Translations under genes and position numbers: made by a program | Part shown: one piece after another, positions 56,653 to 64,000 of the stretch | How positions within the stretch are numbered: position 1 is the first letter of the stretch | Layout of the letters: every line of letters starts with the position of its first letter | NCBI RefSeq assembly: GCF_016757215.1 | Contig: NZ_JAESIY010000003.1 | Span: forward strand, 372,001-436,000 | Reading direction: 5' to 3' | Source: Fulvivirga sediminis | GTDB taxonomy: Bacteria > Bacteroidota > Bacteroidia > Cytophagales > Cyclobacteriaceae | Length of the DNA stretch: 64,000 nucleotides | The notes under the pieces: generated by a model | Told to the model about the DNA's origin: nothing | Seen by the model: only the letters and a program-made list of their open reading frames with translations | The model's database searches: none

Positions 56653-57399
56653 ATGGAAATACTAGGCATCGATATAGGCGGCTCGGGCATTAAAGGGGCC
56701 ATTGTGGATACCACGGCCGGTAAGATTATTTCGGATCGTTTCAGAATAGATACTCCTCAACCCTCCACACCTTCAGAAGTAGCTAAAGTTATAAAAGAGA
56801 TTGTTAATCATTTTAATTGGGTTGATGATGTAGGTTGCGCTTTCCCTACGGTGGTAAACAGAGGCAAAGCCATGTATAGCTCTAACCTAGATAAGAGCTG
56901 GAAAGGGGTTCAAATTGATGATCTTTTTAGTGAGTATTGTGATGACCTGAAATTTACAGTGATCAATGATGCTGATGCTGCAGGTATAGCTGAGATGAGA
57001 TATGGAGCAGGTAGAAACAAATCAGGATTGGTAATGACTATAACTATAGGTACTGGCTTGGGCAGTGGAGTGTTTTATAACGGTGAACTTATCCCAAATT
57101 TTGAGCTAGGCCGTATGTTTGGAAAGAATGGAAAAGTGATAGAGCGCTATTCTGCAGATTCGGCCCGTAAACGTAAAAACCTGAGTTATTCAGCTTGGGG
57201 TAAAAGGCTTAATTTTTTCCTTCAGCATATAGAACGCGTTTTCTCTCCAGATTATATTATTCTAGGTGGTGGTGTAAGCAAGAAGATACATCTATACCGA
57301 AAGAAAATAAAAATCGAAACGCCTTATTCGGTCTCTGAAAAGCTAAATAATGCAGGCATTATAGGGGCAGCTGTAAATGCCGCGCTCAGACATAAATAA
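56653..57399 (+). CDS. ppgK: ROK family polyphosphate glucokinase-like protein
   Basis: A 248-residue protein from the ATG at 56653 (a TTG at 56644 is possible). The phosphate loop IGGSGIKGAIVDT and catalytic Asp106 (INDADAAG) are present, and GTGLGSGVFYNGELIPN is the pattern of polyphosphate/ATP glucokinases. In related enzymes the sugar site is E-x-G-H; here it is E151-L-G-R154. The family makes glucose 6-phosphate from glucose. It converges on the M20 gene with a 7-bp gap. Confidence 0.85.
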   Translation: MEILGIDIGGSGIKGAIVDTTAGKIISDRFRIDTPQPSTPSEVAKVIKEIVNHFNWVDDVGCAFPTVVNRGKAMYSSNLDKSWKGVQIDDLFSEYCDDLKFTVINDADAAGIAEMRYGAGRNKSGLVMTITIGTGLGSGVFYNGELIPNFELGRMFGKNGKVIERYSADSARKRKNLSYSAWGKRLNFFLQHIERVFSPDYIILGGGVSKKIHLYRKKIKIETPYSVSEKLNNAGIIGAAVNAALRHK

Positions 57400-57406
57400 T
57401 CTTACC

Positions 57407-58717
57407 TTACTTTTTACTTAGTCTGTACATGAGTATTGCGGCTTTTTTTGCTTGTATGGGCAGCATATTTAGATTACCCGTTTCATGGATCGTATGATCA
57501 TCAGCACCACTAAGCCCTAGGCCATCGGTAGCCATCTCTACGTAACCTGAGGTGAATGAGATGTCCGCTGCACCAGCATTTCTTGGGTTTACTGCAGTAA
57601 CAGGCCCAAAGCCTAAATCTTGGCTTACCTGATTGTAATAACTTAGTATTTCTGTGTTACCTTCAGTTCTGGCAAGGGGAGGATACCCTCCTTCAGAAAA
57701 TGTTAAAATGGCTGATGTTTGAGGTAGGTTTTCAGATACTATGCGGTGCATAATTTTTTTTGCTCTTTCAAGTTGCTCTGTAGACTCGGCTCTTATATCT
57801 CCTCTTACCATAGTACTCTGTGCTACTACATTGGTTTTTCCGTGGGCAGAGCCACCACCTCCATCTTCATCCATTTCAACCTGAGTACCACCGATAATGA
57901 AACCAGGATTAAAGGTAAGATTAGGCTCGGCAGATAATTCCTGGTAAAAGGCAGTAAGAATGCGAGAGGTCTCATAGATAGATCCTGTGCCAACTTTTTC
58001 TGAAAACACTTGAGAAGAATGGGCTGCTTTGCCTTTTACTTCCAGGCTCCAGCTGAGAGATCCTCTTCTGGAAGTAACAATTGTCTTCGGGTCTCCATCG
58101 GCATTTTCAAAGCCCAAAGCAATATCAGCCCACTTGGCACTTTCAGTGAGCGCCTTTTTAGATAGGTTTAATGGAGAACCACTTTTTTCTTCATCGCCCG
58201 TCATGATGATTTCAATAGACATTTCATCTAATATGCCAGCTTCTTTTAACGCTTTCATAGCCAGTATGATAATTACATCACCTCCCTTCATGTCAGCCAC
58301 TCCGGGGCCATTCATAATGGAGTCATTCTTCATGCTCCATGTTTGGAATGGGTTATCTAATTCAAAAACGGTGTCTAAATGGCCTATCAAGAGAAATTTT
58401 GGGCCTTTTTTGCTATGATGATGTGCAACCAAATGACCACTTCTGTTAAAATCTTTACCCGAGGTTAATTCTGCTTCAAAGCCCAGAGCTTCTAATTCTT
58501 TTTTAAAAAGTTCTCCAACTTTATGCACTCCTTCAAAGTTCATAGTGCCGCTATTAATGTTCACAGCTTCTTTAAGCAGGGTGGTATAGTAATGAGTATT
58601 TAGGTCAATCGACTTTATGATTTTCTGTTCAGTTTTTCCTTTTTGCGCCTGGCTGTGGGAAAAAGTAGAAATGATAAGACACAGACTGATTATAAATAGA
58701 GAATGAAGGCTTGTCAT
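57407..58717 (-). CDS. M20 family metallopeptidase, exported (glutamate carboxypeptidase-like)
   Basis: A 436-residue protein with a signal peptide ending FSHSQAQK. The M20 di-zinc motifs are visible: LIGHLDTVF (His, Asp), DMKGGDVI, TGDEEKSG (catalytic Glu pair) and ADISFTSG, with a final His in DDHTIHETGN. The dimerisation domain lies between about 220 and 335. It resembles carboxypeptidase G2-type exported enzymes that remove C-terminal glutamate or similar residues. Confidence 0.92.
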   Translation of the reverse strand: MTSLHSLFIISLCLIISTFSHSQAQKGKTEQKIIKSIDLNTHYYTTLLKEAVNINSGTMNFEGVHKVGELFKKELEALGFEAELTSGKDFNRSGHLVAHHHSKKGPKFLLIGHLDTVFELDNPFQTWSMKNDSIMNGPGVADMKGGDVIIILAMKALKEAGILDEMSIEIIMTGDEEKSGSPLNLSKKALTESAKWADIALGFENADGDPKTIVTSRRGSLSWSLEVKGKAAHSSQVFSEKVGTGSIYETSRILTAFYQELSAEPNLTFNPGFIIGGTQVEMDEDGGGGSAHGKTNVVAQSTMVRGDIRAESTEQLERAKKIMHRIVSENLPQTSAILTFSEGGYPPLARTEGNTEILSYYNQVSQDLGFGPVTAVNPRNAGAADISFTSGYVEMATDGLGLSGADDHTIHETGNLNMLPIQAKKAAILMYRLSKK

Positions 58718-58748
58718 AGAATAAGTACAGTATTATAGTAAATTACTG

Positions 58749-59795
58749 TTAAGGTAACTGATTAATTTTTTTGATTTCAAAATCAGAGAGCATATTCATC
58801 ATAGAAATGTAGTAATCATAGGGCTGCTTTTCAGTAGCTGTGATAGTTTTATAGTTCATATCCAGAAAGTAATCTCCAGATGTGAATTTTGAAAGTTCAT
58901 AGAGCAAGTTAGTGTTAAGCGCTTCCTTAATTTTTTTCTCCATGAGTAATAGTTTGGTGATTACTTCTTTTTGCATGGCATTTTCCGTGAAAGAGGAAAT
59001 GCCAACCTGTGGCCTTTTGCGGCCTATAGGCATGGGAATGCTATAAGTGGATGTAGGCTTAAACTTTTTTAATGCTTCTTCTGCGGTTATTAATTGTTCG
59101 CTTTGTTTCATAATATTCACAATATGTTGCTTCCAGTTGTCATAAGTAGCTAATAACGGATCGATATGGCGGGTGATAAGTCCGTTTTCTTTGGCAGTCT
59201 CAACAGGGGTAGGAGATTGGTTGAGCAAGATGGAGACATTATGTTTGGGAGCTTTAAAAACCTGATATGGAGAATTTCCATGCAAGTACCAGTTTAGAGA
59301 TTCTGTAACCAAAGCCTTATAGCCACACTCTTCTATAGTAGTTAGTAGGTCATTATAATGAATATTTTCGGTATTGTTTAAAATGGTAGGGGATACTCCA
59401 AAGAATTGCTCTATCAGTTTTTTATGAGCAATCAGTTGGTATTGAAATAATGATTTCGAAAACAAAGAAGCTATAGATTCATGGCTGGTGCCTCCTAAAA
59501 TGGTGACTTTGCCGTCATGAATAAGCTTTTTGAGTTTGTCCATTGTCGTTGGTTCTGACCTGTGTAGTGCGGTAAGAAACGTGCCAGACATATATATAGA
59601 ACATTTAAAATCTCTTCGGGTAAGCAAATCTAATATTCCATTAATTGCTGGTTTGAATATGCTCTTATAGTTGCTTTTAAACCTTTGGTGTGTATGAGCC
59701 TCATCAAAGTATGGTTTTTTCTTTCCGATATCAAAAAAAGAATAATCAGAGAGTTGTAATGGGGAATGAAAAGTGAAAATAAGACAGGTTTCCAT
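58749..59795 (-). CDS. GH57 family-like protein, shortened, acid/base segment absent
   Basis: A 348-residue cytoplasmic protein that aligns with short bacterial GH57 amylases of roughly 400-460 residues. The N-terminal motif is HSP instead of HQP (TFHSPLQLSDYSFFDIG), the nucleophile region is GYKALVTESLNW, and the end (YISMMNMLSDFEIKK) is the usual C-terminal pattern. The segment that should carry the MNYETFGE-type acid/base motif is missing: about 50 residues are absent between NVSILLNQSP and EEALKKFKPTS. It is probably inactive or altered. It lies 3 bp after a GT4 gene. Confidence 0.75.
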   Translation of the reverse strand: METCLIFTFHSPLQLSDYSFFDIGKKKPYFDEAHTHQRFKSNYKSIFKPAINGILDLLTRRDFKCSIYMSGTFLTALHRSEPTTMDKLKKLIHDGKVTILGGTSHESIASLFSKSLFQYQLIAHKKLIEQFFGVSPTILNNTENIHYNDLLTTIEECGYKALVTESLNWYLHGNSPYQVFKAPKHNVSILLNQSPTPVETAKENGLITRHIDPLLATYDNWKQHIVNIMKQSEQLITAEEALKKFKPTSTYSIPMPIGRKRPQVGISSFTENAMQKEVITKLLLMEKKIKEALNTNLLYELSKFTSGDYFLDMNYKTITATEKQPYDYYISMMNMLSDFEIKKINQLP

Positions 59796-59798
59796 AAT

Positions 59799-61004
59799 TT
59801 ATGCTTTGACTTTATTAAACACTGTCACTATGCTTTCGGCTACTTCTTCCCAGCTCAGTTTACCTATTTCTTTAGTGTTTTTTTCTACCACCTCATTATA
59901 CAGTCGTTCACTAGTAAGCAAAGAGACAATATGCTTTACGAAGAGATCTATATCCCAGTAATCAGCCTTTAGTGCAGCAGGTAGTATTTCAGCGGCACCC
60001 GATTGTTTGCTTATCACCACGGGCAGTCCCATGCTGGCAGCTTCTAATGCGGATAGGCCAAAGGGCTCTGATACTGATGGCATACAATAGATATCGCATC
60101 GGCGATAGAGTGCTTTCATATCTTTTGGACTAAGCTGACCAGTAAAGTGAAACTTACCACTAACACTGCGGTAAGCTCCAGATTCAATGAGTTGTTTTAG
60201 CAGTTCACCTGTGCCGGCCATTACGAAACGTGTTTCAGGTATTTGTTGATTTACTTTTGCGGCTATCTGCATAAAAAGAGCAGGACCTTTCTGTCCTGTT
60301 AGCCTACCCACAAAGAGAATGAGCTTTTCTGTGAAAATCTTGTTCACTCGAGAATGCCTGTATGCTTCTATCGCATTATGAACAATATCAATTTTTTGTG
60401 TAGGTATATGGTAAAATTCATTAATGATCTGGGCAGAATATTCACTTACGGCTATAATTCTATCGGCAGCCTCAAGCCCCTCTTTTTCTAGTTCGTAAAC
60501 CCATGATTCGCCATGGGTGGCGCTACGATCATAATCTAATGAGTGAATATGTACTACTAGTGGTTTCTTGGAATTTTTTTTTATCTCCATGGCTGCATTC
60601 ATGGTGGTCCAGTCATGAGAATATATAAGGTCAAAATCTATGTGCTTTGAGAATGATATGGTTTTTGAAGTAAATAATTCCAGTTCTTTTTTCACTTCAC
60701 TTTCACTCATTTTTTCCTTAGCAGGCATCTCAGAGGTATATCCGCTGTAGAAATAAGGAGCCAAATTAGCTTTGATGCTAATGCGAGCCATATCTTTAGC
60801 TACATTTATTTCATTGAATTGTTGGAAATTCACGCCTGTAACTTCAGAATGATGCGTTTCCTCCATGCTGTCTCCGGGCTGAATGATGGTAAGCTTTACC
60901 AAAGAGTTTAGGTTTTTTGCTATATGATGGGTGGCAATACCAAGCCCACTGTTGAGGGCAGTGGGCTCTCCGGGGCCTAACATAAGGACTTTTAATTCAT
61001 CCAT
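59799..61004 (-). CDS. Family 4 glycosyltransferase, glycogen-synthase-like
   Basis: A 401-residue GT-B enzyme. The Gly-rich start LGPGEPTALNSGLGIATHH and the E-7x-E motif EPFGLSALEAASMGLPVVIS (near residue 310) are those of GT4 enzymes. In Bacteroidota a GT4 gene next to a GH57 gene is often part of a glycogen locus; I infer an alpha-glucan role. It precedes the GH57-like gene with a 3-bp gap. Confidence 0.87.
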   Translation of the reverse strand: MDELKVLMLGPGEPTALNSGLGIATHHIAKNLNSLVKLTIIQPGDSMEETHHSEVTGVNFQQFNEINVAKDMARISIKANLAPYFYSGYTSEMPAKEKMSESEVKKELELFTSKTISFSKHIDFDLIYSHDWTTMNAAMEIKKNSKKPLVVHIHSLDYDRSATHGESWVYELEKEGLEAADRIIAVSEYSAQIINEFYHIPTQKIDIVHNAIEAYRHSRVNKIFTEKLILFVGRLTGQKGPALFMQIAAKVNQQIPETRFVMAGTGELLKQLIESGAYRSVSGKFHFTGQLSPKDMKALYRRCDIYCMPSVSEPFGLSALEAASMGLPVVISKQSGAAEILPAALKADYWDIDLFVKHIVSLLTSERLYNEVVEKNTKEIGKLSWEEVAESIVTVFNKVKA

Positions 61005-61084
61005 AGATTTTATTTAATAGTTATCTAACATGTCCAAGAGGTTTCTTTGGAGTAAGTTTTAATATGAATCTAAAGAACTTCTTG

Positions 61085-61393
61085 TTAGACAACTATCACG
61101 CTATTCTGTTCGTTAGATACCCCATTATCAATAAACTTGTCGGCTTCATCATCATTAGCCCAGTATTCACCATCTAAAAGATACCTGAATTCATATTCCT
61201 GATCGGCTGGTAATTCTTTGGTGATCTTAAATGTTCCGTTTTTGAGAGCGGTAAGCTCATCCTCTTGTTTAGCCCAATCATTAAAATTGCCACTGAGGTG
61301 TACGGTACTTGCTCCGTTGGCCAATTTTTTGTCTATGGCGAAGGTTACTTTACAGATAGGTTTTGATTTTAAATACTGTTTTTTAATGCTCAT
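61085..61393 (-). CDS. Stand-alone CBM48 (AMPK-beta-like glycogen-binding) protein
   Basis: A 102-residue protein that is one CBM48 domain. The signature ASTVHLSGNFNDWAKQED and YEFRYLLDGEYWANDDEADKF is that of isoamylase N-terminal and AMPK-beta glycogen-binding modules. No catalytic domain is present. Its ATG overlaps the GH31 stop (ATGA), so it is translationally coupled to the GH31 gene. It may bind glycogen or target other enzymes. Confidence 0.9.
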   Translation of the reverse strand: MSIKKQYLKSKPICKVTFAIDKKLANGASTVHLSGNFNDWAKQEDELTALKNGTFKITKELPADQEYEFRYLLDGEYWANDDEADKFIDNGVSNEQNSVIVV

Positions 61394-63852
61394 GGTTTTT
61401 TTGTTTTATATACAGAAATTAGGTTAAAATCTTTTAGAGCAGTTACGTAGAAGTTGCCCTTTTCATCTTTCTCCAAATCAACACCCTGCCCGTCTACAGT
61501 TACTTTGCTTATCTTATCTATTCCGAAAAATGTCAATTTATATGACTCATAAAGTGGGTTAAAGTCACCTTCTATAGATTGAGTTATTTTAAAGATGTCT
61601 TTTTCGTTAACCACTTTGAAGGTTTTTAATGATTTATCCCCATCCAGATAATCGTAGCCCTCGCCAGCATCTTCATATAACTCAGAGGTATAGCTGCTTT
61701 CTGTATAATACACTAGCAGGTCTAGCTGGTCAAAGCTAATTTGTCCTGTATACTGCATGGAAGGTTGGAGAGGTATAATAGACCCTGCTTTTACAAAAAG
61801 AGGTATTTCTTGTAGCGAGGCTACTACCTGTATTTCCTGGCCACCTTCTACAATCTCATGATTCCAATAGTTATACCATTTGCCTTTGGGTAAGTACACG
61901 GCTCTTTTTATAGAGGACTCCAGGGACATGGGGCAGATAAGTAAATTATCGCCTAAAAAGAATTCTTCTTCTCTATAATAGGTTTGTTCATCTTCCTGGG
62001 TGATCATATGTAAAGATTTGAGCATGGGGGTTCCTCTTTCTGCATATTGCCAGAAGGTGGTATATATGTATGGCAGCAGCTGATATCTGAACTCAATGAA
62101 TTTTTTAACGATATCAGTAAACTCTTTCTCAAAAATCCAAGGTTCTTTGTCTCCATGATCACCAGAGGAGTGGGTTCTGAAGAAGGGGTGAAAAGTAGCC
62201 ATTTGTACCCAGCGGACATACAACTCTCCTGACGGAGTGCCAATAAAACCACCTACGTCAGATCCAGAAAAGGATATGCCAGAAGCACTGAGTCTTTGGC
62301 ACTGCGTATTGGCTATTCTTAGGTGATCCCACGTGGCCATGTTATCGCCAGTCCATACAGAGGCAAAACGCTGTAAGCCTGAATACCCTGATCGGCTAAT
62401 GGTGAATGGTCTTTTATTTTGAGGTTTTAAAAACTGCTTTTGTCCTTCATAGGTGGCCCTTGCCATCTGCATGCCATAAACGTTGTGCCCTTTTCTATGG
62501 CTACAGGGGTGGCCGTCATAGTCATGGCGAACATCTCTGGGGAAAGAGCCCTCTTCAAATACAGCAGGCTCATTCATGTCATTCCAAACACCTGCTACAC
62601 CATCATCATTCATAAGCCCCTCGTATAGCCCCGCCCACCACGTTCTCACTTTAGGGTTAGTAAAGTCAGGGAAGTAACAGGGGCCTGGCCATACCGAACC
62701 TTTCATTTTAGGACCATCAGCACGGATACAGAAATAGTCATTATCCATGCCCTCCTTATACACATAATAGTTTTTGTCTACTTTTATTCCTGGGTCTATA
62801 ATCACTACTATTTTGAAACCTTGAGTCCTTAAATCAGCTATCATTTTGGCTGGATCAGGAAAGCGTGTTTTGTCCCAGGTGAAGCAACGGTAGCCATTCA
62901 TATAATCTATATCCAGGTGAATAACATCACAAGGAATTTGCATCTCTCTAAATTTCAAGGCTAGCTCTCTCACTGTGGTCTCTGGATAATAACTCCATTT
63001 ACTCTGCTGATAGCCCAGCGCCCACATAGGAGGCAGTTCAGGTCTGCCTGTGAGCAGGGTATAGCGCTCACTTACGCTCATTAACTCCGGGCCATAAATA
63101 AAATAGTAGCGCATTTCACCTCCCTGGGCCCAGAAGCTGGTGGCTCCATGTCTTTCTCCTCCAAAATCAAAGAAGGTACGAAAGGAGTTGTCTAGAAAAA
63201 TACCGTAACCTATGTTATTATTTAAACCAAGATAAAATGGAATGTTTTTGTAAACCGGATCAGTATCTTGGGTATATCCATAGCAGTCGGTGCCCCATAA
63301 TTCAAAGCGGCCATTTCGCAAGTTCAGCCTCGTAGATTTGTCTCCTAAGCCATAAAACTGTTCATTTTCGCGGCAAACTTTTGTGGTTACCACTACGTTG
63401 CCTCCATACCTTTTTTCATCCTTCCAATGGTAGCCTTTTTCATCTTCCACGATCAGGTTGCCCGCTTTATCAGTTATTTTTGTTCTAAAGGAATCTTTGA
63501 ATAGGTGGCAAGTGATTTTACTGGTTGTGATAACATACTCATCCTTGGTTTCTGCTATATCAAATTGAGCAGGATTAAAGTTGTATGAAGGGTCTATGGC
63601 ATAAGAGAAGTCATCTTCAAAGTAACCGTCATGGGCAAAACGGAACTTCAATATATAATCTGATATTACTGTGAGTTCCATTGAGGACTGTTCACCGTAA
63701 AACATCAACATGTGATCTTCTATTTTCTCGTAAGAGGTAATGGCCCCAGGAAAGAACTCCTCTTCTTTAGCCTTACCCTGAAAATTTTCAATATAATTAC
63801 CTTCAAAGCCATCAGCTTGTTGGTTTACTTGACTTTCATTTTGATTTTCCAT
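61390..63852 (-). CDS. GH31 family alpha-glucosidase
   Basis: An 820-residue protein without a signal peptide, so probably cytoplasmic. The GH31 nucleophile is Asp425 in WNDMNEPAVF and the acid/base Asp lies in WTGDNMATW. SGSDVGGFIG and PWIFEKEFTD are also typical. An N-terminal beta domain (about 1-250) and C-terminal beta domains (from about 650) flank the barrel. The enzyme releases glucose from alpha-glucans or oligosaccharides. It is coupled to the CBM48 gene. Confidence 0.94.
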   Translation of the reverse strand: MENQNESQVNQQADGFEGNYIENFQGKAKEEEFFPGAITSYEKIEDHMLMFYGEQSSMELTVISDYILKFRFAHDGYFEDDFSYAIDPSYNFNPAQFDIAETKDEYVITTSKITCHLFKDSFRTKITDKAGNLIVEDEKGYHWKDEKRYGGNVVVTTKVCRENEQFYGLGDKSTRLNLRNGRFELWGTDCYGYTQDTDPVYKNIPFYLGLNNNIGYGIFLDNSFRTFFDFGGERHGATSFWAQGGEMRYYFIYGPELMSVSERYTLLTGRPELPPMWALGYQQSKWSYYPETTVRELALKFREMQIPCDVIHLDIDYMNGYRCFTWDKTRFPDPAKMIADLRTQGFKIVVIIDPGIKVDKNYYVYKEGMDNDYFCIRADGPKMKGSVWPGPCYFPDFTNPKVRTWWAGLYEGLMNDDGVAGVWNDMNEPAVFEEGSFPRDVRHDYDGHPCSHRKGHNVYGMQMARATYEGQKQFLKPQNKRPFTISRSGYSGLQRFASVWTGDNMATWDHLRIANTQCQRLSASGISFSGSDVGGFIGTPSGELYVRWVQMATFHPFFRTHSSGDHGDKEPWIFEKEFTDIVKKFIEFRYQLLPYIYTTFWQYAERGTPMLKSLHMITQEDEQTYYREEEFFLGDNLLICPMSLESSIKRAVYLPKGKWYNYWNHEIVEGGQEIQVVASLQEIPLFVKAGSIIPLQPSMQYTGQISFDQLDLLVYYTESSYTSELYEDAGEGYDYLDGDKSLKTFKVVNEKDIFKITQSIEGDFNPLYESYKLTFFGIDKISKVTVDGQGVDLEKDEKGNFYVTALKDFNLISVYKTKKP

Positions 63853-64000
63853 GCTACGCTTTTGGGTTGAAAAGAGAGTTCGTTGATCTCCTTAATCAAA
63901 TATAATAAGATAATAAATCATTTTTCAAACAGTAGAATATACATTCGGTTATATAAAATTTCAAAGAATTTTCAATAAAGGTTCTGTTCTAAGTGATTTA

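Overview
The window is AT-rich chromosomal DNA from a member of the Bacteroidota, most likely a Cytophagales marine or soil bacterium (Fulvivirga-like, but the genus is an inference). The evidence is a fused ccoNO cytochrome oxidase gene, promoters of the TAnnTTTG type with a TTTG box 19 bp upstream at both tRNA genes, few Shine-Dalgarno sequences, many lipobox lipoproteins, and families typical of the phylum (DUF6913-like, DUF983, DUF349, FucP-type sugar porter, Nudix-type sugar regulator). I see no phage, IS element, CRISPR array or rRNA. The DNA looks like ordinary core chromosome with small accessory patches.

Layout. 1-515: 5' part of a secreted metallophosphoesterase (minus). 841-7766: a universal stress protein and a cbb3 oxidase operon (ccoNO, ccoQ, ccoP, ccoG, ccoH, TauE/SafE-like). 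8305-9093: metal-dependent hydrolase. 9111-14019: an HTH regulator divergent from a lipoprotein subtilisin and two lipoproteins of unknown function, the most accessory-looking block. 14349-19425: CoA-transferase, YceI, porin-like protein, carboxylesterase. 19489-24558: SulP permease, then a Nudix-type regulator, sugar porter and mannose-6-phosphate isomerase. 24628-33704 (all minus): dapA, DUF6913-like, ligA, M1 peptidase, xseB, xseA, Usp, class V aminotransferase. 33912-36443: LpxH-like phosphoesterase, glycosyltransferase and orphan response regulator. 36436-41623: GT2, pdxH, miaE, yqgE, DUF349 protein. 41751-45855: two near-identical tRNA-Thr(TGT) genes flanking about 4 kb with an HD protein, a two-component system and a PAP2 phosphatase. 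45992-53151: GNAT, TPR lipoprotein, CrtC/AttH-like lipoprotein, Nudix hydrolase, DUF819, AraC, DUF983. 53373-63852: an alpha-glucan region (branching enzyme, polyphosphate glucokinase-like ROK protein, GH57-like protein, GT4, CBM48 protein, GH31), interrupted by an acidic lipoprotein and an M20 peptidase.

How the genes work together. The cbb3 operon encodes a high-affinity terminal oxidase with its assembly factors. The Nudix-regulator/porter/manA block looks like a hexose or mannose uptake unit; a perfect 15-bp palindrome overlaps a promoter-like box just before the porter. The alpha-glucan genes suggest storage-glucan synthesis and turnover. Two of these proteins carry changes at positions expected to be catalytic: the GH57-like protein lacks the acid/base region, and the ROK kinase has Arg in place of the sugar-contact His. 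The subtilisin/lipoprotein locus with its divergent regulator is the best candidate for something undescribed; the protease has Ser where the oxyanion-hole Asn is expected.
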